A DNA stretch of 64,000 nucleotides from an uncultured Pelagibacteraceae bacterium (GTDB lineage Bacteria > Pseudomonadota > Alphaproteobacteria > Pelagibacterales > Pelagibacteraceae), in the NCBI GenBank assembly GCA_902583635.1, contig CACHWJ010000004.1, positions 21,643 to 85,642 of the forward strand, in the 5' to 3' direction. The notes under the pieces were generated by a model that saw only the letters and a program-made list of their open reading frames with translations, was not told the DNA's origin and did not search any database. Of this stretch, positions 9,962-18,095 are shown piece by piece; positions within the stretch are counted from its first letter, which is position 1, and each line of letters starts with the position of its first letter. Both the position numbers and the translations under genes were made by a program.

Positions 9962-12115
9962 TTAGGCTATTCCTAAATGTTTCTTTCTTTTGCCAACCCA
10001 AGTTCTTATCAAATTGTCAAAAATTAACCCAATAAATGCTACACAAATACCTAATGTCAGACCAATACCTGCACCATTTTTATCAGATAAAGCTTTTAAA
10101 ATATATTGACCTAAGTCTTCTGTCCCAATGAAGGCTCCAATAATTACCATGAATAGAGCAAAAACTATTGTTTGATTTAAACCAAGCATCATGTGAGGAA
10201 AAGCTAATGGGAATTCAATTTTTGTTAATCGTTGAAACTTATTTACACCAGACATCGTTGCAGCTTCATGTAAACCTACTGGAACACTTCTAAAGCCTTC
10301 AATTGTATATCTAGTTGCAGGAATTGTAGCGTAAACAATCACAGCAATTAAAACTGATGTGTCTGTTATTCCAAATAACATCATTACTGGAATTAAATAT
10401 ACAAAAGATGGAAAGGTTTGAAATATATCACAAACTCCTAACATAAATTTTGCAGCCCTCTTACTTTGAAAACATAAGGTTCCAACTGTAAAACCAATTA
10501 AGCATGAAACTATAACTCCAAAAGTTGCCATGTATGTTGTAACCAATGCTCTGTCCCACCATGGACTAAGGGCTATAAATAAAGTTAACCCACATACTAC
10601 TAATGCTGATCTAATTCCACCAATTAAGTAACCAGCCCCAACTACTAAAACTATTGTAGCAACAGCAGGCATTCTCAAATAAAGCGCTCGCATTGGCTGT
10701 AATACCTCTTGAATTAACCATGTGTTAAATGCTTTTATATATACGAAGAATGTATCAAAGATCCAATCAACTCCTTTGTTCCAAAAATCTGCAGTTGATA
10801 TTCCTTTGTTGTGTGGAATTTCAAATAAATAATTGAATGTACCTTTGAACAAAAAAGTTCCAATATATGCAAGTATAATTCCTACAACAAACGCTCCTGC
10901 AAAAAATATAGCATTTTTATTCCTTTCGAAAAATGTAAGATTACCAAAATAGTCATTTTGTTTATTTGCCCAGGCTAAGGACATTTTATCTAATAATATT
11001 GCAATAAGACTAATACATAAACCTGCTTCTAAAGCTAATCCAATATTAAGCTGATTAAGAGCTAATAATAAATTGAATCCTAAACCTTTTGCTCCAATAA
11101 ATGCAGAGATAACCGCCATTGAAAAACAAACCATTATCACCTGATTAACTCCGATTAGTATATCTCTTCTAGCCGTAGGAATTAATACTTTGAACATTAA
11201 TTGCCAATTGTTACATCCACTCATTTTGCCGGCTTCAATTACTTCAGGTGGTATGGCTCTTAATCCTAGTAAAGTTAATAATATCATTGGTGGAATGGCA
11301 ACTATCATGGTTATAATCACTGCCGCATGATCACCTACTCCAAATAAAACTAGCGCAGGTACAAGAACTGCATATTGTGGCATGGTTTGCATAACCAAGA
11401 GAATTGGATAAAGAGCTTTTTCCACTCGTTTACTTTTAAATGCAGATATACCTAAACCTAGTCCAAATATAAAAGACAATGGCGCGGCAACTAAAATAAA
11501 CGATAAAGTTTGCATAGATGGTTTCCACTGACCAAAAATAGAAATGTAAACCATTGTTAATCCTGCGAAAATGGCTAAACCTTTACCACTCAATTTATAA
11601 GATAATATTGTGGCACCCGCTGCAACAATAGTCCATGGTAAACCTGGTAATTCTGCCCATGGATTTGCATCAATAAAATCCCAACTTGTAAATGCAACAA
11701 TAGTTTCTAATCCACCTAATAAAATCTCTCTAATTAACTCAATTATAAAGGTCATAAATGCAGTTAAATTTCTACTTATTTGTAAGAGAAGTGGTCTAGT
11801 TTTAAATTCTTGTGTATCTTCATTCCAAAACTCCATCGGCATCCAGTCGTTCATTAGGAAAAATAACGAGTCATTTATCCATATAGGTAACCATCCAAGT
11901 AACGGAGGTAATCTCCAAAAGACATCAAAAGCATAATACCTTACCTCCTTGCCAGCAAAAACAAAGGTGCTTTGATTGGGGTCTTTAACAAACTCTGCCT
12001 GACCTCTTATAAATTTATATGTTTCAGGAACTTCGATTGCAAAACATAATGCAAAAAAAACAATTAATAAAAACAACCACTGAAATATTTTTGGATTTTT
12101 TTTTAAAAATTCCAT
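9962..12115 (-). CDS. tmoW: TMAO/glycine betaine-type ABC transporter, fused double permease
   Basis: The 717-residue membrane protein contains two ProW-type permease domains in one chain. The first has its EAA-like loop at about residues 280-310 (EVIEAGKMSG) and the second near 620-650 (HEAATMSGVNKF). Single-domain ProW proteins are about half this length, so this is a tandem fusion that could form the whole channel. It moves substrate through the inner membrane and pairs with the ATPase directly upstream (three-base gap) and the binding protein at 14230. The TMAO assignment rests on tmm and tdm nearby; glycine betaine or choline would be the alternative. Confidence 0.88.
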   Translation of the reverse strand: MEFLKKNPKIFQWLFLLIVFFALCFAIEVPETYKFIRGQAEFVKDPNQSTFVFAGKEVRYYAFDVFWRLPPLLGWLPIWINDSLFFLMNDWMPMEFWNEDTQEFKTRPLLLQISRNLTAFMTFIIELIREILLGGLETIVAFTSWDFIDANPWAELPGLPWTIVAAGATILSYKLSGKGLAIFAGLTMVYISIFGQWKPSMQTLSFILVAAPLSFIFGLGLGISAFKSKRVEKALYPILLVMQTMPQYAVLVPALVLFGVGDHAAVIITMIVAIPPMILLTLLGLRAIPPEVIEAGKMSGCNNWQLMFKVLIPTARRDILIGVNQVIMVCFSMAVISAFIGAKGLGFNLLLALNQLNIGLALEAGLCISLIAILLDKMSLAWANKQNDYFGNLTFFERNKNAIFFAGAFVVGIILAYIGTFLFKGTFNYLFEIPHNKGISTADFWNKGVDWIFDTFFVYIKAFNTWLIQEVLQPMRALYLRMPAVATIVLVVGAGYLIGGIRSALVVCGLTLFIALSPWWDRALVTTYMATFGVIVSCLIGFTVGTLCFQSKRAAKFMLGVCDIFQTFPSFVYLIPVMMLFGITDTSVLIAVIVYATIPATRYTIEGFRSVPVGLHEAATMSGVNKFQRLTKIEFPLAFPHMMLGLNQTIVFALFMVIIGAFIGTEDLGQYILKALSDKNGAGIGLTLGICVAFIGLIFDNLIRTWVGKRKKHLGIA

Positions 12116-12118
12116 AAT

Positions 12119-13150
12119 TTAATTTCCATTTTTCCTTCCACCAAAAACTGTATTAATTATCTTTGTAGGATTAATAGAGCCTATAATTTTATTATTACTA
12201 TCTATAACTCCTACAGTTTTTTCTTGAGTTAGAATTTTTTCAGCAACATTTTCAATAATCTCATCTTTTGAAACTGTTAAATCTCCTAAATTATCACTTG
12301 TAGATTGATCCATTACATCTTCAATTAACAAAACTTTTTCCCTTGGGACTTCTTCAGTAAATTTTCTCACATATTCAGTTGCAGGATTTAAAACTATTTT
12401 AGCAGGTGTATCTAATTGTTCAATTATACCATCCTTCATAATTGCTATTCGATCAGCTAGCTTTAAAGCTTCGTCAAAATCATGAGTGATGAACATTATA
12501 GTTTTTTGCAATTTATCTTGAAGTCTTAAAAACTCATCCTGCATTTCTTTTCGGATCAAAGGATCTAATGCTGAAAAAGGCTCATCTAAAAACCAAATAT
12601 CCGGCTCTACAGCTAAGGATCTTGCAATACCTACTCTTTGCTGTTGTCCACCTGAAAGTTCTCTTGGAAAATAGTTTTCCCTTCCGTCTAATCCAACCAA
12701 CTTAACCATATCCATTGCCTTACTAATGCTTTTATCAGTATTAATTCCTTTAATCTGTAATGGAAATGCTATATTTTCAACTACAGTTTTGTGCGGCAAC
12801 AACGCAAAGCTTTGAAAAACCATTCCCATTTTATTTCTTCTAAGATCAATAAGTTCTTTGTTGTTCAGCTCCAATAAATTTTGACCTTCTATAAAAATTT
12901 TTCCACCTGTTGCATCTGTTAGTCTTGAAATACATCTAAGCAATGTTGATTTACCCGACCCAGATAAACCCATCACAACCAACATTTCTCCTTTTGCTAC
13001 TTCAAAGGAAGCATTGTTAACTCCAACTATACATCCATTTTCTTGAAAAGTTTTTGCATCTACGTTTCCATTAGCTTCTTGGAGCATTTTTTTGGCATTC
13101 TCTCCAAAAATTTTGTAAACAGATTCACATTTAATAACTGTATCAGACAT
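12119..13150 (-). CDS. tmoV: TMAO/glycine betaine-type ABC transporter ATP-binding protein
   Basis: The 343-residue ATPase has Walker A GLSGSGKST (61-69), signature LSGGQQQR (about 164) and Walker B IWFLDEP, followed by a degenerate CBS-like tail from about residue 275. That layout is of the OpuAA/ProV type used by osmolyte importers, where CBS domains sense ionic strength. The tail here looks short, so osmotic gating is uncertain. It lies directly upstream of the fused permease on the same strand and would energise uptake through it. Confidence 0.9.
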   Translation of the reverse strand: MSDTVIKCESVYKIFGENAKKMLQEANGNVDAKTFQENGCIVGVNNASFEVAKGEMLVVMGLSGSGKSTLLRCISRLTDATGGKIFIEGQNLLELNNKELIDLRRNKMGMVFQSFALLPHKTVVENIAFPLQIKGINTDKSISKAMDMVKLVGLDGRENYFPRELSGGQQQRVGIARSLAVEPDIWFLDEPFSALDPLIRKEMQDEFLRLQDKLQKTIMFITHDFDEALKLADRIAIMKDGIIEQLDTPAKIVLNPATEYVRKFTEEVPREKVLLIEDVMDQSTSDNLGDLTVSKDEIIENVAEKILTQEKTVGVIDSNNKIIGSINPTKIINTVFGGRKNGN

Positions 13151-13216
13151 AAATTATTATTAAGTTATACGAAATTTAGTTGAATTAATATGTATATAAT
13201 GCTCGTCTCTCCTTAA

Positions 13217-13768
13217 TTAAAAATTTTTGATATAATAAATTCTAGTATCAATACCAGTACTCAAGAAACTTAACGCCTCCCCACTTACTTTAATTTCTTC
13301 ATCTACTCCAACATTGTTTCCACTAACTGTGAAACCTGCAAAACATTTATTTTTTTCTTCATCCCATTCAACAAATGTTTCATCAATTTTGTTGCCATTA
13401 ATTGTATAAATTTCATGCGCTCTAAAGTTAAGAAAATTAGCCCCCATTATCGCTCTTTGAGGAATAAGTTTTGTTGCTTTACAGACTTTCTCGTAAACAT
13501 CGACAGATAGTCTATGATGATCAGTTCCATCAAAAGCAACTAAAATTCCAGATGGCAGACTTGATATTAATTCATTTAATTTTCTTTCTTCTGCAATTCT
13601 TTCTTCTTCTATTTTCATCCTTTTTACTAAATCATCACCTTCTCCAAAAATATTGTTTAAAATAACAAATGATAAAATGATGATTAAGGTAATTATTATT
13701 AATCCACCAAACTGTCTAACCTGCTCTGGTAATTCTTTTAATTTGTTAAAATAATTTTCTTGAGACAT
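13217..13768 (-). CDS. Unknown single-pass membrane protein in the tmo operon
   Basis: The start at 13768 overlaps the MORN-gene stop by one base (TAATG), the coupling used throughout this window; an ATG 27 bases upstream inside the MORN gene was not chosen. The 183-residue product has one membrane helix near residues 22-42 (LIIITLIIILSFVIL). A charged helical stretch rich in E, R and K follows at about 50-70, then a soluble domain of roughly 110 residues. I do not recognise the family. Its place between the binding protein and the ATPase suggests an accessory role in uptake or envelope function. Confidence 0.65.
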   Translation of the reverse strand: MSQENYFNKLKELPEQVRQFGGLIIITLIIILSFVILNNIFGEGDDLVKRMKIEEERIAEERKLNELISSLPSGILVAFDGTDHHRLSVDVYEKVCKATKLIPQRAIMGANFLNFRAHEIYTINGNKIDETFVEWDEEKNKCFAGFTVSGNNVGVDEEIKVSGEALSFLSTGIDTRIYYIKNF

Positions 13769-14145
13769 TATTCTTGTAGTTTTCCATTTTTCCAAATTCC
13801 TGATTTTTGCTTTCCATCAGCCCAAGTGAATGTTCCTTGACCATTCATAAAACCATTCGCCCACTCACCGTCATAAGTAGAACCATCTGGGAATGTTAAT
13901 AGTCCTTGTCCACTCCACACACTATTTTTAAATTCACCTTTATAGATATATCCATTTGGCCAAGTTTCTACTCCCTGACCTTGTTTCTTAGTTTCAACCC
14001 ACTCTCCTTCATAAGTAGTTTTATCAGTATAAACCCATTTTCCATATCCGTTTTCACAATTTCCCTCTTTACATCCAGTACTTCGTGCAAAAACTGATGA
14101 ACTAATAAAAAAAGTTAAAATTAAAAATAAAAAAATATTTTTCAT
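13768..14145 (-). CDS. Secreted MORN-repeat protein
   Basis: The 125-residue protein has a signal peptide (hydrophobic residues 4-16, likely cut after SVFA near residue 20). About four MORN-type repeats follow: YEGEW, YKGEF, YDGEW and a final KSGIW unit with the usual G-x-G spacing. Several cysteines lie just after the signal peptide. MORN repeats form beta-hairpin arrays that bind lipids or proteins; a periplasmic location is expected. It is translated with the unknown membrane protein that follows. It lies after the tmoX terminator and before tmoV, an unusual interruption of a transporter gene set. Confidence 0.75.
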   Translation of the reverse strand: MKNIFLFLILTFFISSSVFARSTGCKEGNCENGYGKWVYTDKTTYEGEWVETKKQGQGVETWPNGYIYKGEFKNSVWSGQGLLTFPDGSTYDGEWANGFMNGQGTFTWADGKQKSGIWKNGKLQE

Positions 14146-14177
14146 TGGTTTATTTTATACAAAAATTAAATAAAAAA

Positions 14178-14208
14178 AAATCCCCCCCAACATAGTTGGG
14201 AGAGATTT
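14178..14208 (-). terminator. Intrinsic terminator after tmoX
   Basis: On the minus strand a stem of about 14 pairs (including a few G-U pairs) closes a three-base loop at 14192-14194 and is followed by a run of U. It lies 22 bases past the tmoX stop and before the MORN gene. The binding protein can therefore be transcribed alone at a high level, with readthrough to the rest of the importer. Confidence 0.85.
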
Positions 14209-14229
14209 ATAAGTTTTATATTTTTAACC

Positions 14230-15183
14230 TTAATGATCGTGTGTAAATTCTTCCCACACTTTCTTATTATCGGCTAACCATTTTTTAGCTGCATCTTCAT
14301 GAGTCATCTTATCTAAATCAACTAAAGCTGCCATTGCTCCAATTTGACTTGTAGAAAATGACATTTTTTTGAAAACTTTAGCTGCATTTGGATGAGTTTT
14401 TGGAAAATCCTCATGTGCTGCTTTTTTCAGATAACCATCTGGAGAACCACATTTTCCATCTCCACCATCCTCTGGTCTGCAACCAGCAGTGTATGGAGGA
14501 AAGTCAATAAATGTAAAACCAGCACCATCTGTAAAGTTTGGTGTCCAATTGAAAATTATTGTTCCTCTTCCTTCTTTTTCAGCAGCTGCTAATTCAGCCC
14601 AAAGCGCATCTGCACTTCCAGCAAATTTAACCCACCAAAGGTCACCTAAACCTAAAGCATCAACCCTTTGTGGTATTAAATCACCATGCCAAGTTTGTGG
14701 ACCTTCTAACATTCTTCCTTTTCCATTTGGAGAGTCAGGTGTTGTAAAGTTTTTAGCACAGTCAGGATTTTTTAAAGCTGTCCAGTCTGGTAGACCAGGG
14801 CATAATCCTTTGTCTGTAACCCAGTTTGGGTACCCCATATCTTCAAGTGTTCTTGCTTCATGATCACCCATATCTATTAAACCACCTTTATCTAAAGCAG
14901 TTGTGAATGATTTACCAAATGCAGATTCCCACACTTCGTGTGATATAGTTACGTCTCCAATTCTAATTGACTCGTAAACTGCTTGTGAGTCAGCATTTAC
15001 ATATTTAACATTGTTACCCATGCTTTCGAAAATTCCACCAATAACATAAGCCATTACAATTTGACTTGACCAGTTATGAGTTGGGATTACGATGGGTTTT
15101 TTGCTATCTGCAGCGTTAGAAATTCCTGCAAAACTTACTACAGAAATTACAAGAGCAGACAATAATGATATTATTTTTTTCAT
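14230..15183 (-). CDS. tmoX: TMAO/glycine betaine-type ABC transporter substrate-binding protein
   Basis: The 317-residue protein has a signal peptide ending near SNA (residue 24) and the OpuAC/ProX-like fold. Many tryptophans (HNWSSQ, HEVWESAF, DLWWVKF, IIFNWTPNF) are suited to a quaternary-amine cage, as in structurally known TmoX and betaine-binding proteins. It starts with a strong GAGGGGAAAA ribosome site and is divergent from tdm, so import and demethylation of TMAO share one intergenic region. Glycine betaine or related quaternary amines are possible alternative ligands. Confidence 0.9.
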   Translation of the reverse strand: MKKIISLLSALVISVVSFAGISNAADSKKPIVIPTHNWSSQIVMAYVIGGIFESMGNNVKYVNADSQAVYESIRIGDVTISHEVWESAFGKSFTTALDKGGLIDMGDHEARTLEDMGYPNWVTDKGLCPGLPDWTALKNPDCAKNFTTPDSPNGKGRMLEGPQTWHGDLIPQRVDALGLGDLWWVKFAGSADALWAELAAAEKEGRGTIIFNWTPNFTDGAGFTFIDFPPYTAGCRPEDGGDGKCGSPDGYLKKAAHEDFPKTHPNAAKVFKKMSFSTSQIGAMAALVDLDKMTHEDAAKKWLADNKKVWEEFTHDH

Positions 15184-15216
15184 TTTTTTCCCCTCGATTA
15201 TTAATATTAATTTTAA

Positions 15217-15245
15217 AGTATGTTCCGATTTAAAGGTATAGTCAA
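15217..15245 (-). promoter_or_regulatory. Probable sigma-70 promoter for tmoX
   Basis: On the minus strand TTGACT (15240-15245) and CATACT (15217-15222) are separated by 17 bases. The -35 has five of six consensus bases and the -10 four of six. Transcription would start about 25-30 bases before the tmoX ATG. Confidence 0.5.
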
Positions 15246-15256
15246 CTCGTTTTCAG

Positions 15257-15262
15257 TATAAT
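15257..15262 (+). promoter_or_regulatory. Perfect -10 hexamer for tdm
   Basis: TATAAT lies 36 bases before the chosen tdm ATG. No good -35 hexamer is seen at the right distance, so an activator or a weak promoter is possible. It sits next to, and back to back with, the tmoX promoter. Confidence 0.4.
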
Positions 15263-15297
15263 ATGGTCACAATAAAAATAATTATAAAGCATTGATC

Positions 15298-17637
15298 ATG
15301 TTAGGAATTAGTAAAGAAATAAAATATCCAGGACTTAATATTTTACCACCAGGAGTTGAAAGGCATGTTGTAAATGGTGGTGGTCTTACTGCTTTTCATA
15401 TTTTCCCTGATGATGAGATAGAGATTATTAATAACGAAGGAAATCAAATTTGTGAAATTATATGTTTTAATAAAGACGGAAAATCAGATGTAGGTATTTT
15501 AAACCTTAAAAGTAACAACAATAAAAATTTTATTAGAGATATCTTAAGTAAAAAAGATGAAAGTATTCTAGCAACCAATTATCAACTTAAAAAACTAAAC
15601 TTAAATATTTCAGAATCAAAATCCTCGATATTATTTGATGTTGATACCCAAATTGGTGAAAAAATTAATTTAAAGTCTAAAGATAAATGTTTTGCAATAT
15701 TTGCAGCCCCCGGACAAGACATGGATGTTACAAAGCAAAATCCACCTACTGATTTAACTATTTATATTAAAAGAGCAAATATTATTAATGACAAAGAATT
15801 AAATGTTATTCCAAACCCTGTCTTTGAACCTTCGCACGAGGAAAATATAAATAAAGCAAGTAGTATATCTTATGAAGTTAAAGAAGGTGATTACATCCAG
15901 GTAATAAGTCCTACTGGAAGACAATGTTCAGACTTTGTAGCATTTGACACAAGGAAACTAGAAAAAGGAATTGAGAAAGGGTTGGATTGGCAAACAACAA
16001 GAACTTTCATGGGAAATACATTTCCAGGACCAGGATTATTTTCTAAATTTTATGATACTGACCACGAGCCTTTAGTGGAAGTAATTAGAGATACTGTTGG
16101 CAAACATGATACTTTTAATCTTGCTTGCACTTCGAAGTACTATGAGGATGCTGGTTATTTTGGTCATGCAAATTGCTCTGATAATCTTACAGAGAGTATG
16201 TCTAAATATGGCCTTCAAAAACAAAAAGGCTGGCATGCTATCAATTTATTTTTTAATACATCTGAAGGTGGATTAAACTCAGTTATTTCAGATGAGTCAT
16301 ATTCTCGTCCTGGTGATTATGTCATGTTTAGAGCATTAAAAGATTTAACTATTGGGACAACAGCATGTCCAAGTGATATAGATCCTTGTAATTCATGGAA
16401 TCCTACTAATATTTTTGTTAGAACATATGACAAAAAAAAAGAATTTACTAAATCATTTGCATTCAGGATGAAAACAGACTCTGAAAAAAAACTTACAAGA
16501 AATTCTGGCTTTTACGAGCGTACATCAAAGCTAACAAGAAACTTTATAGATGCTAGAGGTTTTTGGCTTCCAAATGACTATACAAAACATGGACTTGTCA
16601 ATGAGTATAACGCTTGCAGAAATGATGCAGTTTTAATTGATTTATCCGCATTAAGGAAATTTGAAATTATTGGTCCTGATGCAGAAGAATTGTTAAATTA
16701 TACACTTACTAGAAATGTTAAAAAACTGTCTGTAGGTCAAGTTGTTTATTCTGCTATGTGCTACGAGAATGGAATGATGTTTGACGACGGCACACTTTTA
16801 AGATTAAGTGAAAGTGGTTTTAGATGGATCTGTGGAGATGAATATGGGGGTGAATGGTTAAAAGAAATAGCAAAAAAGAAAAATTTTAACGCAAACATTA
16901 AAAATTCAACAGACCAAATAAGTAACGTTTCATTGCAAGGTCCAAAAAGTAGGAAAATTTTAAAAAAGATAATTTTTACACCTCCCACTCAACCGTCTAT
17001 AGATGAACTTGGATGGTTTAGATTTAGCATTTGCAGAATAGAAGATTTGCAAGGTATACCATTGATTGTTTCTAGAACTGGTTATACTGGTGAACTTGGA
17101 TATGAAATTTGGTGTCACCCTAAACATGCTCCTGAAGTCTGGGATAAATTAATGAAGGCGGGAGAAAAAGATGGTTTGATCCCTGCAGGATTTGGGGCTT
17201 TAGACAAACTTAGAATTGAGGCAGGATTAATTTTATTTGGTAATGAATTTGATGGTCAACAAGATCCTTTTGAAGCAGGTATTGGTTTTGCAGTTCCGTT
17301 AAAAACAAAAATGGAAGATTTTGTAGGTAAAGGTGAATTAATAAAAAGAAAAAATAATCCTCAAAAAAAACTTGTTGGGCTTGAGTTAGATGGTAAAGAG
17401 ATTGCAGGTCATGGTGACTGTGTTCATATTGGTAGATCTCAAATTGGAGTAATTACAAGTGGATGTCTATCCTCAACATTAAATAAAAATATAGCTTTGT
17501 GTAGAATGGATGTTCAATATTCAGAAATTGGAACAGAAGTCGAAGTTGGAAAAATTGATGGTCACCAAAAAAGAATAAGAGCAAAAGTAGTTGGATTTCC
17601 TTTTTATGATCCTACTAAGTCCAAAGTAAAATCATAA
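15298..17637 (+). CDS. tdm: Trimethylamine N-oxide demethylase (aldolase)
   Basis: The 779-residue enzyme has an N-terminal DUF1989-type zinc domain (to about residue 390) and a C-terminal GcvT-like tetrahydrofolate domain (about 400-775, with SRTGYTGELGYE). Asp212 (CSDF), Cys277 (LACTS), Cys293 (HANCS) and Cys357 (TACPS) have the same relative spacing as the Asp-plus-three-Cys zinc site I recall for Methylocella Tdm. The zinc domain splits TMAO into dimethylamine and formaldehyde, and the THF domain can capture formaldehyde as methylene-THF. ATG 15298 was preferred to an in-frame TTG six bases upstream. It is divergent from tmoX and six bases before the putative regulator. Confidence 0.95.
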   Translation: MLGISKEIKYPGLNILPPGVERHVVNGGGLTAFHIFPDDEIEIINNEGNQICEIICFNKDGKSDVGILNLKSNNNKNFIRDILSKKDESILATNYQLKKLNLNISESKSSILFDVDTQIGEKINLKSKDKCFAIFAAPGQDMDVTKQNPPTDLTIYIKRANIINDKELNVIPNPVFEPSHEENINKASSISYEVKEGDYIQVISPTGRQCSDFVAFDTRKLEKGIEKGLDWQTTRTFMGNTFPGPGLFSKFYDTDHEPLVEVIRDTVGKHDTFNLACTSKYYEDAGYFGHANCSDNLTESMSKYGLQKQKGWHAINLFFNTSEGGLNSVISDESYSRPGDYVMFRALKDLTIGTTACPSDIDPCNSWNPTNIFVRTYDKKKEFTKSFAFRMKTDSEKKLTRNSGFYERTSKLTRNFIDARGFWLPNDYTKHGLVNEYNACRNDAVLIDLSALRKFEIIGPDAEELLNYTLTRNVKKLSVGQVVYSAMCYENGMMFDDGTLLRLSESGFRWICGDEYGGEWLKEIAKKKNFNANIKNSTDQISNVSLQGPKSRKILKKIIFTPPTQPSIDELGWFRFSICRIEDLQGIPLIVSRTGYTGELGYEIWCHPKHAPEVWDKLMKAGEKDGLIPAGFGALDKLRIEAGLILFGNEFDGQQDPFEAGIGFAVPLKTKMEDFVGKGELIKRKNNPQKKLVGLELDGKEIAGHGDCVHIGRSQIGVITSGCLSSTLNKNIALCRMDVQYSEIGTEVEVGKIDGHQKRIRAKVVGFPFYDPTKSKVKS

Positions 17638-17642
17638 ATTAA

Positions 17643-17993
17643 ATGCCAAAAGATAAAAAAACTCTTTTAAATTTTTGGGAAGATCAAATGAGAGAATCTC
17701 ATACTTCAAGTAATTATTTTTTTAGAAAATCACCTTCTCATTATCATATGATGTTATTAGTAATGTCTGCCTACAAAGAAAATAAGAAATTATCTGTTGA
17801 ACAGCTAAAAACTAAACTATTTAAAACATCCAGGCCAAAATCAGCTCTGATTATTAATGAAGCTTGTGAAAAAGGATTCTTTCATTTGGAGAAAACCTCA
17901 AAAGATCAAAGAATTAAGAATATTAAGCCAAGCGACTCTTTTATTAGAGAGTTCAATGAATACTTAACGACTCTTAAAAATATAAGCTATTAA
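17643..17993 (+). CDS. Small winged-helix, MarR-like candidate regulator
   Basis: I do not recognise the exact family. The 116-residue protein has a central helix-turn-helix-like stretch (residues about 49-78, LSVEQLKTKLF then SALIINEACEKG). A wing-like hairpin with KDQRIKNIKPS follows, and then a helix, FIREFNEYL. That order is typical of MarR-type winged helices. It lacks the long dimerisation helices of full MarR proteins, although the first 45 residues are partly helical. It begins six bases after tdm, so it is co-transcribed with it, and a 27-base inverted repeat lies just downstream. A role in controlling the methylamine genes is inferred. Confidence 0.6.
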   Translation: MPKDKKTLLNFWEDQMRESHTSSNYFFRKSPSHYHMMLLVMSAYKENKKLSVEQLKTKLFKTSRPKSALIINEACEKGFFHLEKTSKDQRIKNIKPSDSFIREFNEYLTTLKNISY

Positions 17994-18014
17994 GCACTTA
18001 TTTCTGCTAAGTTT

Positions 18015-18041
18015 AAAGTGTATATTTTATATATATACTTT
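18015..18041. promoter_or_regulatory. 27-base near-palindrome, candidate operator
   Basis: Arms AAAGT (18015-18019) and ACTTT (18037-18041) bracket a TATA-rich centre. Eleven of thirteen base pairs are symmetric about 18028. It lies between the winged-helix gene and the FAD oxidoreductase gene, 55 bases before the latter's ATG. Most of the centre is alternating A/T, so part of the symmetry could be chance. Confidence 0.4.
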
Positions 18042-18095
18042 TTAGTTCTAAAAATAATTATATCAATTATGATTTGTAAAAAATAAGATTTTGGT

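Noticed and set aside
9951-10001. N-terminal extension of the gpsA-like protein
   Set aside because: It overlaps tmoW and precedes a perfect Rossmann start at 9950.
11610-11936. Plus-strand open frame of 108 codons inside tmoW
   Set aside because: It is antisense to a strongly supported permease, has no family signature and reflects low stop density.
14489-14863. Plus-strand open frame of 124 codons inside tmoX
   Set aside because: It is a shadow of tmoX codon use, with no ribosome site or recognisable domain.
15200-15211. Perfect 12-base A/T palindrome in the tmoX leader
   Set aside because: All A/T bases, so too likely by chance to call an operator.
15292-15297. TTG start for tdm two codons upstream
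   Set aside because: The ATG at 15298 is as well placed and is the commoner start codon.
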